Origin: Sarocladium kiliense
Taxonomy: Eukaryota > Ascomycota > Sordariomycetes > Hypocreales > Sarocladiaceae
Reading direction: 5' to 3'
Length of the DNA: 64,000 bases
NCBI GenBank assembly: GCA_030734395.1
Contig: JAUZTG010000016.1
Location: 2,232,001-2,296,000 of the forward strand
Shown here in pieces: positions 35,631-46,924 of this stretch (position 1 is its first letter; every line of letters starts with the position of its first letter). The translations under genes were made by a program, and so were the position numbers. The notes beneath the pieces are model-generated. The model had not been told where the DNA came from. It worked only from the letters and a program-made list of their open reading frames with translations, and did no database searches.

Positions 35631-36341
35631 GTCGTGCCGTGGCGAGGACCAATGGTGCTTACTTAGGCGAATGATGCTGTGGGTTCAAGGTTTCCAAGCT
35701 TAAGAGGTCCCGAGCCACCAGAAGTGCGACTCAGCAGTTTCGAAAAAGTAGGACAGCGCAATCAATGCCGGTTTCGTTGCTCATGTAGTCTGCCGGCTCG
35801 ACAGTCAGTGACACTCATGGCATATTTCTTGTGGTAGTGGTGGATCCTTCCAAGGGAGCCATCCATTTGTGTTAGCTGCTGGTGGCTGGGAGCTTGCCTA
35901 AGTTTGAGTAGTACTGGGGAGCTATGGGTACACAGCGCTGCACCTCTGGAGCACCAGCCTGGAAGTCACCTACGCAACTAGGTACAAGACAGCTTATTGA
36001 TGAACCACACCAGCGCTGCATCAAGCTGGCGTCACCTTCATCTCCATCTTCCAACCCTCCACCCTCCGACCCCGTCTTCCGTCTTCCGTCTTCCTCGCTT
36101 CGACCTCCACAATTACGTCTCCGGCCATCGCGACTATGCTTCGATTTTGACACTGTTTTCGCATCAGCTCAACATCGTTCGCCGCCACGAACGAACCCTC
36201 TTTTCGCGCCTCGTCATGCGCATCCTGTTCTAAAGCTGCGTCCTCTTCGCGAACCGCCTTTTCCGAACCCTCCCTCCACCTTGCTCTCGACCTCAGCTCG
36301 CGCCATCCTTACCTCCAATACAGCTTCAACAATCTTACACT
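35631..36341. promoter_or_regulatory. Divergent promoter region, kinase and SYP1
   Basis: 711 bases. A plus-strand frame (35924-36430) is rich in Pro, Ser and Arg from a C-rich leader and runs into SYP1 exon 1 in another frame; I regard it as the SYP1 5' UTR. Confidence 0.45.
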
Positions 36342-39260
36342 ATGGAAGACCTCGCTCGCTCCGAGTACCCGGCAATGCTGGTGAGGATGCCTCAACTGAG
36401 CGTCCCATATACCGCCTGCGACCAAGCTGACGCGCCCAACAGGCCAACCTTCAGCCAAACCAGGCAGTCCAGACACTCAATGATCGTGTTAAACGAGTAA
36501 ACAAGATCAACCTGGAGATTGCCGACTGGCTTCAGGTGCGGTGCAAGACTCCAATTGAATATCCTTCAGCCTCTTCCGTCGTACTGACTCGCTGCGCGTA
36601 GGAGCGTCGACGGATCGAAGAACAGTATGTCATGGGGTTAAGAAAACTAGCGCAGCTCAGGACACCAGGGCCACAATCTGAGCTCGGGTAGGTCATTGTA
36701 CATTTTCGGATATCACTGTCGTCTGTTTGATCTGACATTACCTCCACAGCGTCTTCCAAGGCCCGTGGACACGGATCAACGAGGCCATCGAGGGTATCGC
36801 CCTGTCGCATCATCAGTTCGCCGAGAGACTCGAGAAAGATGTCGAAACACCCCTTCGAACTTTCCATCAGCGCAAGGACTCTACCAACATGACCACAATA
36901 TCCAACAACCTTGCAAACTTGGCGAAAGACCTCGAGGAGGCGCAGGACAAGTCAGACAAGCTGAATAAAAAGGGAGGCAAAGCGAACACGGCGAAGGTAG
37001 ACGCGGCGACAGCCAAACTAGAGGCGGCCACCCAGCAATGGGAGTCGCAAGCGCCTTTCGTCTTCGAAAGTCTGCAAGCATTTGACGAGTCACGCATCAA
37101 TCAGCTTCGTGACCTCTTGACGCAGTATCAAACGCATGAGTCCGACCAAGCCCAGCGAACATTGGACAACGCAGCTGTCACCCTATCACTTGTCCTGGAA
37201 GTCAGCACTGAGAAAGAGATCCAGAATTTCTCACAGAAGATCGTAACAGGCCGCCCAAGACTCGCGCCCCGAACATCAACACGCCAATCATCTGCAGCAG
37301 CTGAGCCTGCACCACCACCTGCGCTCTCTAGAGATCCTACCAATACGTCGTTGGCTCCTCCGGCCCCAAGTCAACCGATCCCAGAGGACAACGCAAGCGA
37401 GCACAACTCTTTGCCGAATGATCCGAAACCAGGTTCGTTACTACGACGATGCATTGGATGACACGAGTTAACACTAAGACAGAATCAAAGCTGCGCAGAT
37501 TAGGCACAATGTTTGGCGGCAGGCGTCGTCAGAGCATGCACGGTGGTATATCCTCCATGTCACCTCAAAAGAGCAGCTCAGGCTTCGGTCGCATCGGTAG
37601 CAGCCATGGTCGCGGTGTGTCGCCACGAGCCTCCTCCAGCAATCTTCATGAGAGCCGTCTCACATCGCTAGCTGAAGCACCAGACCTACCTAGCTCGACG
37701 GAGAACGCTGGTGTTCCCACCCAGTCAGCTCAGCCTCATTCTGGAACGAACGGTGTCACTTTGGTAGACGATGGGCCCGTCCCGGCACCGAACTCTGCTG
37801 CTGCAGGCCTTAATGGAACTCAAGAGCAGCTCGATGTGTCTGATCTCCCTATACCTTCGGGGCCATCTCAGGCAAAGCTTTCGGGTCCGACTACTGTCCA
37901 AACAGGGAAAGATGCAGACGGGTTCTCGGTCCCGGCGCCAATGAATGATCCCATTTCCGAGGCCCAGAAGGAAGCTGCCGCGACAGGTGAGGACGCAGAC
38001 CAGCTCTTCAAGCTCAATATTCAAAACCAGCCCGTCGCAGAGGAAGACCCTGAGGCCAAGGAAGCCGCCATGTCGAGTGTCTTCAATACCCTGAAGATGG
38101 GTCCTGCGACCAAACGATCCGGCACAATCCGCGGTCGGAGAGACGTGAGAAATACAATCTATGTGCCTGCACCATCTACACTTGATGGCGCCAAGGACAG
38201 CCCTACGAACCGCTTGGAGGGTCCGGCACCAGTCGCCAGCACTTTGGCAAGGCCGTCTGCTTTGAGTACCTTAGCGTCGGAGACCAGCGTTGCGGCTGCC
38301 GCCTCTGACACACAGTCAGTGCGGTCTGGTACCTCACTTAGTAGCCTAGCCCACGCGAAGCATCCCGAGATGACGGCCCCTGGTCTCAATGCCTCGATCA
38401 TCGAGACTGTTTCTGCGGTGTTCCAAGACGGCGTTGTTACAAGCACCTCCATTGCTGGTGAGATTGCATTTGCATACAATGCTGACGAAGAAACTGCCAA
38501 CAAAAGTGAGTATCTAAAGAAGAAAGAAGACACTCAAAGCATTAACCGAGAATTAGGCCACGAGATTATTAAGATCAACGATTTTCCGAACCTCGAACGC
38601 ATAGGGCCGAATCGCATATTTGTGCAGAATTCGTCCGTCGATTCCCCCGACCAGTACTCACTTGACGTCTCACATCTCACGAAGACTGCTATTGCCTTCT
38701 CATACCGAGTGTTTGCGGAAGATTCGGAGTCGCCCCGCCTTGCAAAGAACGCGCCTATCGTGCTGAAGCCAGCATGGAAGCCGCAGGGGGACAAGCTGGG
38801 CCTCCTTTTGCAGTATTCACTGAACCCAGCTTGTGACTTCTCTGCTCCAGTCACGTTGCATAATCTGGTCTTTGTTGCTACATACGACGGGAAGGCTAGT
38901 GGGGCGCAGACGAAGCCCAGCGGCACTCACCTGAAAGAAAAGCACTTGGTATACTGGCGCCTGGGCGATGTGACGCTTACTTCTGACTTCCAGAAGATTG
39001 TGTGCCGGATTGTGGGCGCTGAAGGAGTCGAGCCACTTCCTGGCCATGTCGAGGCGCGCTGGGAATACGCCGTGCCTGTCAACGATGCTCCCGGTAGTGG
39101 TATCACGCTCTCGAGGCTCGTAAACAGTAAGGGTAAAGGGAAGGAGATCTCGTCAGATGATCCGTTTGCGGACGAGGACCATGGCCCGGTTTCGGAACAT
39201 TCATGGGTCAATGTGCCCTTGGTCCGGAAGCTGGTGAGTGGTAAATATGAGGCGAAGTGA
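36342..39260 (+). CDS. SYP1: Endocytic F-BAR/mu-homology adaptor Syp1 (FCHo family)
   Basis: Six exons: 36342-36380, 36443-36535, 36602-36687, 36750-37432, 37483-38505 and 38557-39260. They encode 875 residues. Exons 1-4 form the F-BAR domain (residues about 1-260: MEDLARSEYPAMLANLQPNQ, then coiled-coil helices such as IEEQYVMGLRKLAQL). This is followed by a basic linker with GTMFGGRRRQSMHGG, a long disordered Ser/Pro region, and a C-terminal mu-homology domain from about residue 590 (SIIETVSAVFQDGVVTS onward). The protein bends plasma membrane and recruits cargo at the start of clathrin-mediated endocytosis. The fifth intron (38506-38556) is 51 bases, in frame and stop-free, so retention would add 17 residues inside the mu-homology domain. 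Confidence 0.9.
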
Positions 39261-39673
39261 ACACTCGCCGACCTGACTTGCATACGTAACACACTTTGGT
39301 CTACACTCCCTACCCATACACATCCGACGGATAGTCGCTAGAAGTGCGAAAGCTGTCGCAATCATTTGGCTTGGGGGGGGGGGGGTTTGTCGATATCCTG
39401 AAGAAGCGAGATTTGTTCCATATGATGTGGTTGTGTAGCTGTGTAGGTTTATATAACAGCGCAATACAGTTCGTCAACGGATTTCGTATGATGTCACCGT
39501 AACAACACATCGTTTGCTGCGAAGGACGTTGTGCATGATTTTTGTTACAATAGGGCACCCGCTCTAATCCCGCTGCAAGTCAAACTTGCCGCATTCTGGT
39601 CTATGATACATTTCCTTACAGAATGTGGTGGCGGCGAAGCGTCTGCGACATCTCCGTTGCTCCATCAGTCCGT
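39261..39673. other. Convergent intergenic region with a G13 run
   Basis: The 3' regions of SYP1 and TAM41. A run of 13 G lies at 39373-39385, a place where base counts are often wrong. No gene is seen. Confidence 0.5.
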
Positions 39674-41224
39674 TCAGTGCCTTTCGTCCCCTTTTTCCGG
39701 GTTATTCTCAGTCTCTGATGTCTTGGTTCTGAGTTCCGGCTTCGCAGCATCACTCTTTTGCTGCTGACCCTTCCGGTACTTGGCAATCTTCTCGCTCATG
39801 TATCGCCATGAACGTCGGAAGCCACCCGTCAGTAAGCCTTTGATGCTCTGTGTGGTACTTGGCCAATTGACTGTCTGCCGAATAACACGGCGGACGATCT
39901 CCTGAAGCTGCTTAGGATCATCAGACGCGATCCTTCTCTCGAACTCACCGCCCTGACGCCGCTTAATTGCCGTAGAGTCATCATCCCGAGCCGAAGCCTT
40001 TATCATCTGATTGAACTCCTCCCTTGGTAAGGCAAATTTCTTCTGGTATTGGAAGTAAAGACGCGAGCGGAAGGCCTTCGGTAGTCTCCGGACGAGGTTT
40101 GCCCGCTTCTTGGGATCCATATCTTGCTGGATCCTGTGGTTGGCCTTCGGGTTCAGTATCCACTCCTCGTCATCCAGACGGCACGGCGATGTAAATGCAA
40201 TATTGGGCAGCGTCTTGACCAGAGGTGCATAAAGACGACGGAAATGCACGACATTGTTGTCCACAATGTTCGAGACCTTGCTCTTGTTTTCCGTAGGGAG
40301 AGACATCCGCGGATCGCCGAGATAGCTGAGACCAGCGATTGTGCTGTAGAGGTCGATCTCCGTGAACTCAGGCGGCAGCAGCAACATAGCGGTGCGGATA
40401 GCGGCTATCAAGTTGTGTTGATTTGCAAGCCGGACACGAGGGTGATCCCGGAGAATCTTAACTGGCTTCTGAAGACGACCCGCAAGGTAGAGGCTATCCC
40501 AGGTTGAGAGATCGTTAACCAGGTTGTCGATGCTCGTGACGCCGTACTTTATAAGCATACCGTTCACCTCGATGTAAGGGTGGTAGTAGACCCCAGCTCC
40601 CCAATCCTGGACTCGGGAGACGGCACCAGAGCCCAGGGCGGCAAGGCCTGAATAATGGTCTCGGTGCTGCTTCATGTTTATGGAGTGCCAATGCTGGGTG
40701 TGTGTGACGCCAAAAACGAAGTCTAGAACCTTGGGTGACCCCTTTTGCGACTTAATCAGAGCTGCAGGGGGCTTAGGATGAACTGCACGGAACTCGGCTT
40801 CGCTAATGCTTCGTCCAGTGTCCTCCTGTGGGAAGACGCCCGAACCATAAGCGAAGCAATATACAATTGGGGCGTTGAATTGGCGAAGCATGATCCTGAG
40901 AGCCTCTTTCAACTCATAATTAATGATCATATGCTGATTTGCACCAAAGAGCCGGTGCGGGAGATCGTCGAACGATTTGATGGCATAATCGGCTGTGTCC
41001 TCCCAATCGTCACCATAGAGGTTAAATTTTCCTCCTGCAGACTCCTTTTGTGAGGATTTCCGACTCGTGGGCTTGCTCTCGCCCGACGATGATGCCTCGC
41101 GCGTACTATCGTTGCGGAGGTCCTCCGCTCTTCGTGAGCTTTCATGGAACCATCGTCGTCGACTCGCTTGTATCCTCGTGTATCGGCGGGTGCAATGTGT
41201 CGGCCGGAGGGGAAGGGATGGCAT
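39674..41224 (-). CDS. TAM41: Mitochondrial CDP-diacylglycerol synthase (phosphatidate cytidylyltransferase) Tam41
   Basis: A single exon of 516 residues from the ATG at 41224; only a TTG lies further upstream in frame. The first 35 residues are rich in Arg and Ser without acids (CTRRYTRIQASRRRWFHESS), a mitochondrial presequence. The nucleotidyltransferase signature YCFAYGSGVFPQ is near residue 122-133, followed by the acidic LDFVFGV strand and the Tam41-specific blocks HYSGLAALGSG, GVYYHPYIEVNG, IKYGV and LYLAGRLQKPV. It makes CDP-diacylglycerol from CTP and phosphatidic acid at the inner membrane, the first step to cardiolipin. Length and motif order are normal. Confidence 0.93.
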   Translation of the reverse strand: MPSLPLRPTHCTRRYTRIQASRRRWFHESSRRAEDLRNDSTREASSSGESKPTSRKSSQKESAGGKFNLYGDDWEDTADYAIKSFDDLPHRLFGANQHMIINYELKEALRIMLRQFNAPIVYCFAYGSGVFPQEDTGRSISEAEFRAVHPKPPAALIKSQKGSPKVLDFVFGVTHTQHWHSINMKQHRDHYSGLAALGSGAVSRVQDWGAGVYYHPYIEVNGMLIKYGVTSIDNLVNDLSTWDSLYLAGRLQKPVKILRDHPRVRLANQHNLIAAIRTAMLLLPPEFTEIDLYSTIAGLSYLGDPRMSLPTENKSKVSNIVDNNVVHFRRLYAPLVKTLPNIAFTSPCRLDDEEWILNPKANHRIQQDMDPKKRANLVRRLPKAFRSRLYFQYQKKFALPREEFNQMIKASARDDDSTAIKRRQGGEFERRIASDDPKQLQEIVRRVIRQTVNWPSTTQSIKGLLTGGFRRSWRYMSEKIAKYRKGQQQKSDAAKPELRTKTSETENNPEKGDERH

Positions 41225-42381
41225 CCGTTGAGCCAAAGCGGTTTCAAGGAGTCGCGTTGTACGCAGGGCTGGGACAGCCTACACAATTGAACCAGTGTCA
41301 GTGAGGTGGTCCGAGCAGTTCCGGAGGATCATGACGAGAGAGCTTCGGGAAAGGGATGAACTAACCCTGGAGCAGGCGAACGACATGGCAAAGAGGATAG
41401 AAGTAAGTCTTGGTCTAGCGTTTCTGCGAATATTCGTGTGAGAATGTTGTAGGCAGCTGGAGCTGCTGATCAGGTACCACGGCGCATTCTCTGTCGGTTG
41501 AGTTGCTCGCTAGAGGCGATGGATGCAGAGTGCAGCAGCTCGATCGAATTGTGTCATGGAGAGTTTTCGACACCAAGAGGGTTCGACCGGAGGGGCATTG
41601 GCTTCTCTGCCTCGTGGTGTATCCAGTTGGTCAATTGGACGACCGGCTGGTTAGGGTTAAGCTGTTTTTCTTTGCTGACGCGATGGACGACTGATGAAGC
41701 TTCTGATTGTGGGTCGAGATTCTCGAACTGGCACACAAGGGATTGGCATGCCAAGGAGGAGGTATCCGACAGTGACCCATGGGGGTGATTGTTGGCAACA
41801 GGTGTGGAGTTGACATCATGATGTACCTAAGCACTTCGTTGGAGTACCTAGGTACCTAAGGTACTCTGTGCTATGATACACTTATCCCACCCAAGGCATC
41901 TGAACCTGCTACCCGGGATGCAGTAAACGCGTGAACTCCGGAAATGATACCACACCAATACAACACGAGACTGAAGAGCTTCCATTAGCATTGGTAGTAC
42001 CCTTCGCGCGTAAGATATCAGTCACCTAGGAAGCTACATTAGTTGCCTTATCCTCGTGATCTGCCCCAGAGCCCTCCCTGCGGTTCGTGGGCAATAAGCG
42101 GGTGCAAACGCTTAGTTGTCCCATTCACCTCCCTCAGATGCCCAGATCTGACCCAAAGCCCCGGAGCTTACCGACTTATTACATTAAGAAAATGTACACA
42201 AGCCCGGCCAGCACATTACCTAGCTGTAGGGGAATGTCAAGACCACAGGTTGGGCAGATGTTGGCACACGGGCACTGTTTAGAAGGACAACATCACGTGA
42301 TATGACTCCACCATAGCTTCGCCATGGCATCGCGACCTTTGTGAACGCGCTTTGTTGTCTTTCAATCTCTCAGTGAACGCA
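41225..42381. promoter_or_regulatory. Divergent promoter region, TAM41 and MAD1, with a possible broken small gene
   Basis: 1.16 kb. The part nearest TAM41 (41218-41480) contains protein-like plus-strand segments in two frames (see findings). At 41823-41863 there is a cluster of GGTACC-centred palindromes. ACGCGC lies 32 bases before the MAD1 ATG (42345-42350). No gene is annotated with confidence. Confidence 0.45.
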
Positions 42382-44762
42382 ATGCGACCGAAAACCCCTC
42401 AAGAGGGCGATCGCCCGAACCGCAGGCGTAGTTCGAGCGCAAGTCGCTTCAGAGCCAGCACATCCGCCCTCCCTCGCCCGCAAACCTCCCTACGCGAGTC
42501 GAGAGTATGTTGCGAATTCCACCAAATATTTCCAGACAGTTGCGAGACCCAGCTAACGAAACGCGTGCGGACGCTTAGATATCCTCTTTGCGTGCGAGCC
42601 AGCCAGCCTATAACCTCCTGAACTTAGACGACGCAAACCTTTCCCGACCTTCATCCCGTCAAAGCCACGCCGACTCGATGCGACCTGGATCCCGGGAGAG
42701 TTCGAAAGAAAACATGGCGCCTCCAGATGCCGAGGAGTATGAAAAATACAGGAAAGAGGCGGAATCTCTCAAGGCGGAGATTGGCACCTTGCAATATCGA
42801 CTGCAGACCTCGGAACAAGAGAAAGAAATCGCACTTTCTCAGCTCTCCAACAAGGTCGAGCAAGCGCAACGAGCTGGTGAGGAGGCAAGTCAGAGATGCG
42901 CGGCTGCTGAAGCTGCACAGACAGAAGTCTCGAACCAGATGGAAGACTTACGACGAGAAATGGAAGCGCTGAAGGAGAGCGCCGAGAGGAAGAAAGCCGA
43001 CGCGGACCGTGCAGCTCGAGAGGCGCAAGGTGAAGCGCGTTTGCTTCAAGAACAAATTGAGGAGTTAACGACCGCTAAGGAGGACGCGGCCCGAATTACA
43101 GAAAAGAAGGCTGTCGATGCCAGCATGCAGATCAACAGTCTGCAACGGTCCATGCACGAATTGGAGCAGGAAGCGCAGGCTCGGGAGGATGCTCTTCAAC
43201 AAACGCAGGCTCAGGTCATGGAACGGGATGCTCAGATCGCCAGGTTCGAAGCAGAAGTTCTGAGGCTCAAAGCGCAAGGCGGAGATGCTGAAACAATGGC
43301 TGCTATCAAGAGGGAATTGACGGAGCAGGTCCAGCACATCCGCAAGCTTGAGGTTACCAACAGAGACCAGCTCGTTGAGCTGAAACACCTCCGTGCCGTG
43401 AATAGAGCCGTTGAAGTTGTGGAGGAGGAGAAGCGGTCTCTTCAACGAAAACTTGACGCCACAGACCTCTTAGAGGCGGAACTCGAAGAAGCACGCATAC
43501 AGCGACAACGTCTTGAGGATGAGCGGCTTGCCTGGACCTCATACCTTCGAAGTGCATCCGAAGGCACTGATGTTGAATTCGACTCGCCGGAGGCCTTGGC
43601 CAGAGCGCTGGTGCAGGAGCGTTTGACCTCAGCCTCACGTATGGACCAGATTGGTGCCTTGCGGGCTGAGTTGCTAGCTCAACAAAACACGGTTCATTCC
43701 CATGAGACCGAGAAGGCGCGACTGAAAGCTCAGCTTGAGGAGATCAAGTTATCCGCTGCCACCATGACAAACGACAAGGCGCGATTGCGGCTCGATCGCC
43801 AGCGTGCGCTAGCTGTGAAGGAGGTAGAATATCTGCGAGCACAATTGAAGACATTCGATACGGAAGATGAGACGATGCAGCCAGAGCAGTTCGACCAGGC
43901 GAGAGCGCAACGAATCCAGGAGCTAGAAGACCTCGTTGACCAGTACAAGACTGAGGTGCAAAGTCTTCACGCAGAATTGTCGAGCGCCGAACCCAGCGGT
44001 GCAGCCGCGACTCCGCAGTCCCTTGCAGGCAGTAAGCGCGCCCGATCGGAATCGGACGATGCTGATGAGCAACTGGGCCAGTTGAATCGCAAGAATCGCA
44101 AGCTTCAGGAGGAGACAAGCAGCCTACAGACGCAAATTGCCCTTTTAGAAAAAGATCTCACCGCAACTCGAGAGCAGCTCAAAGCCGCCAAGCAGCAATC
44201 CTCCACCCGGATCTTATCCTTGCGGTCAAATCCAACTTCGGACCACGAAAAGATCAAGCGTTCTACGCTAGATGCCTTGCAGAAGGAGAATAAGGATCTC
44301 CTCGCCATCCTTCGATCAAAGCAGGATGCTGATCCATCTGTGCCGCTGATTCCCACTTCTGTTCTCAGCGCAATGGAACGCGAAATCGCCGCGGCTAAGG
44401 CCGAGACGGCGTCGGCACAGAAGTCTGCGCGTCGACTGAAGGAGGTATGGGGTTCGAAGTCACATGAGTTCAAGGAAGCTATCTTCTCAACCCTAGGCTG
44501 GACTGTTACTTTCATTCCCAATGGCAAGATGCGCGTTGAAAGCACGTTCTACCCTTCGCAAACGGACGAGAATGAGAACTCAATAGTCTTTGATGGAGAG
44601 CGTGGCACGATGAAAGTTGGGGGTGGTCCTAAGAGCGCTTTTGCGAGAAGAATCAGTGACCAGATCGGATTCTGGGTGCGCGAGAAGGGCTGCATTCCCG
44701 GTTTCTTGGCGGCGCTGACTTTGGAATTCTACGAGGAGCATACTCGTGCGGCAAAACCATGA
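42382..44762 (+). CDS. MAD1: Spindle assembly checkpoint protein Mad1
   Basis: Two exons, 42382-42504 and 42579-44762, give 768 residues. The basic, Ser-rich head (MRPKTPQEGDRPNRRR) is followed from about residue 90 by an almost unbroken coiled coil of 500 residues, a short break with SKRARSESDD, another coil, and a globular C-terminal domain: LKEVWGSKSHEFKEAIFSTLGW then FIPNGKMRVESTFYPS. This C-terminal RWD-like fold with its leading LKEVW...EFKEA helix is diagnostic of Mad1. It anchors Mad2 at unattached kinetochores and nuclear pores. The 74-base intron near the start has a clear GCTAAC branch site. Confidence 0.9.
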
Positions 44763-45269
44763 AAGGAAGTCTCTCCTGGCGAGTTCTTCATCAATGTCTT
44801 GGTCTTTGAGGGCTGTTGTCTTCACGATTCGCCTGACGTTGCGCGAACCTGGACGTGCGGCCCACCAATCCTGATGTGGCTCATTCACACCCCCGTCCCT
44901 TTGACGACTTGTTGCATTTGCTCAATGCAAGCTCTGGTTTGCCAGCTTGTCAAAGATGCACAAAGAGCGACATTTTTGGAGGGCTTCTTTTGTTCCTGGC
45001 AGCTACTGCGTACGGTTTTGCTTTGTGATCTACGGCAGGAGCGCGCAAAGACCCGACCTGAAAGGCCCTTTACGCAAGATCACATCTGGATGCAAGGCGT
45101 TTTAAGGAACTGCATCGCGATACCAACGTGTACTTCACCCAATGTAACAATATCATCACATGAATGCACATACCTTTCTGTGCCAACAAGTCCTCCACTG
45201 GAGATCGCATTCTTCGACAATCTGAACATCTATCTTCATACTGAGCGACTTAGGAGAGACCAGGTACAG
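44763..45269. other. Intergenic after MAD1
   Basis: An open frame starts at 44799, right behind MAD1, and runs into the next gene model. Its first 157 codons are Cys-rich and lack any ordered pattern, so I treat them as non-coding leader. Confidence 0.4.
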
Positions 45270-46149
45270 ATGGTGGACCGACCAGCAGTATCCGTCATGA
45301 GTCCTTATTCGACAACCGAAGCCTACAAGTCCCTTCCAGACATGCCTCTGGACGCGCAAGATTGGAATGACCTCTATCTCAGCAAACAGTGGCATTTCTT
45401 GCAGATGATCAAGCCGATCCCGTCTCATATCGTTGTTGAAGAAGAGGCTGCTCAACTCGAGCATACCGCTGTACTACTACGGAAAATGCAGGACTGTGTG
45501 AGCGCGTCCGCATGGTTGGCCCGGTCCCTTCAGAACCACGAGCTGGAGCAGCACTTTTTGAGCGGACTCGATTGCGTCACGGGCGACTTGCGAGAAATCC
45601 TGGACTTGACCACTCGAGGTCGCTACCCTTCACCCCCAAAGACCCGGTGACCTTGATTCAAGCAGGCCCGGTTCGCAGCAAGACGGTCCAATCTCGTTCC
45701 CCACTTCTCCGCCCGCAACTCTGTCCCATGCGCTTGAGATCGTGGGTGATGAGAGTGAGGCTGGCATTGTGGAGTTCTATGATCTTATGGACCTTGACAT
45801 GCCGGTAGGAACCAGTCAGCATCAATCACCTGGAATGGTCCCCGTTCTGCACTTGGCAGGGTCTTCGGGGCCTGTTTCACTCTGTAAAGCCAAGGATCCG
45901 GATTCCAGCGATGACGTCCCGCTTATCAAATCCCAAAGACTACGCAAGCGTGTCGCTGCAGACCGCCGGAAACTGAAACGAGAACAACCTCGAGGACGAC
46001 GAGACTTTGACCAGGTCAAACAAGGCTCCAAGCCGCCAGAGATTTCATCGGAAGCACTACGAGAGCGAGGAGGGTCGCATGGCCGTGGAAGAGGTAGCCA
46101 TTCTTTCCGAGGAGGGAGGAAGTCGCATGAGAAACCGCCACGAGGATGA
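45270..46149 (+). CDS. Predicted protein with RG-rich C-terminus, function unknown
   Basis: Tentative two-exon model, 45270-45618 and 45683-46149 (64-base intron, GTCGCT...CAGCAAG), giving 271 residues. The first part looks helical and soluble (DAQDWNDLYLSKQWHFLQMI, VVEEEAAQLEHTAVLLRKM, LARSLQNHELEQHFLSG). The second part is basic and ends in an RG/RGG-like tail (GGSHGRGRGSHSFRGGRK), usual in RNA-binding proteins. The intron is needed because the first frame stops at 45650 while a protein-like frame continues from 45683. I recognise no domain. Start and splice sites are uncertain; an alternative ATG is at 45297. Confidence 0.45.
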
Positions 46150-46924
46150 AGACGGTGAGTATGGACTATACTATGACGTGGCATCATTTTTAGGGTGATG
46201 GTAGCGCGACACCAGAACCTGAGTTGCGAGTTCAGCTCATCCTCTGGTCACGCTACGCTCGGCATGAACGTTACTCTTGCACTTGTAGCCGGTTCCTCAC
46301 ACACGAATAGATAACTACAGTTGATGCCTGCAAAGCTGCCACGCTCGTAGATGCCTTACTTTGTCTTGTTTCCGATTATATATTATCATCACCGCACCAA
46401 ATAACAAATGTTGGCCACTGCTCCTAATTGAAACTCCAGGAACTGGCCGGTGACAAGTTGTGGAGGGCTCCGAATCGGCGCGTGACGGACCTTGGCTTGG
46501 GATTTGATGGAGCTGTCCCAATGAGGCAGGTCTTCAGACGTATCGATTCACAGACCGAGTAGGATTGCCGTGTCTCGTCCAACCGGACGGTAGATCGGCA
46601 GGGACAATGTGTTCGCCTCATGGCGGCGAAGACCGCCCCGCCTTGAGCAACTGGCGACAAAAGTTCTCGATGCGGCGCCCTGACCTAACCACGCAGAGAG
46701 CCCTGTCCGGGTACTGCATCCTGCGCGCGTTCGCCCAAGGGAATGTACATAACCTCGTGCATTTGTGGAATCCTTCATTCCCATTTCGCTCCTCCGTCTT
46801 GCCAAGCGCTGGCTAAACGAACCACCAAACTGCTTGCAGCCACAAAGGCTCACAGACACACCCCGGATTCCGATCAGCACTCAACTTGAGTATTAGGTTG
46901 TGGCAGAAACCGGCATAAACGAAC
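46150..46924. other. Intergenic between the RG-rich gene and the S10 carboxypeptidase
   Basis: 775 bases. Minus-strand frames at 46424-46660 and 46548-46880 overlap one another without features. No gene is seen. Confidence 0.4.

Noticed and set aside
35924..36430. 168-codon Pro/Ser/Arg-rich plus-strand frame
   Set aside because: It runs through SYP1 exon 1 and its intron in a different frame; composition comes from a C-rich leader.
39188..39464. G13 run as a possible functional G-quadruplex
   Set aside because: A single homopolymer without spaced G-tracts; more likely simple slippage or a base-count problem.
41498..41788. Trp/Cys-rich 96-codon frame after the TAM41-MAD1 candidate segment
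   Set aside because: Composition is unlike neighbouring proteins and a second overlapping frame is equally open.
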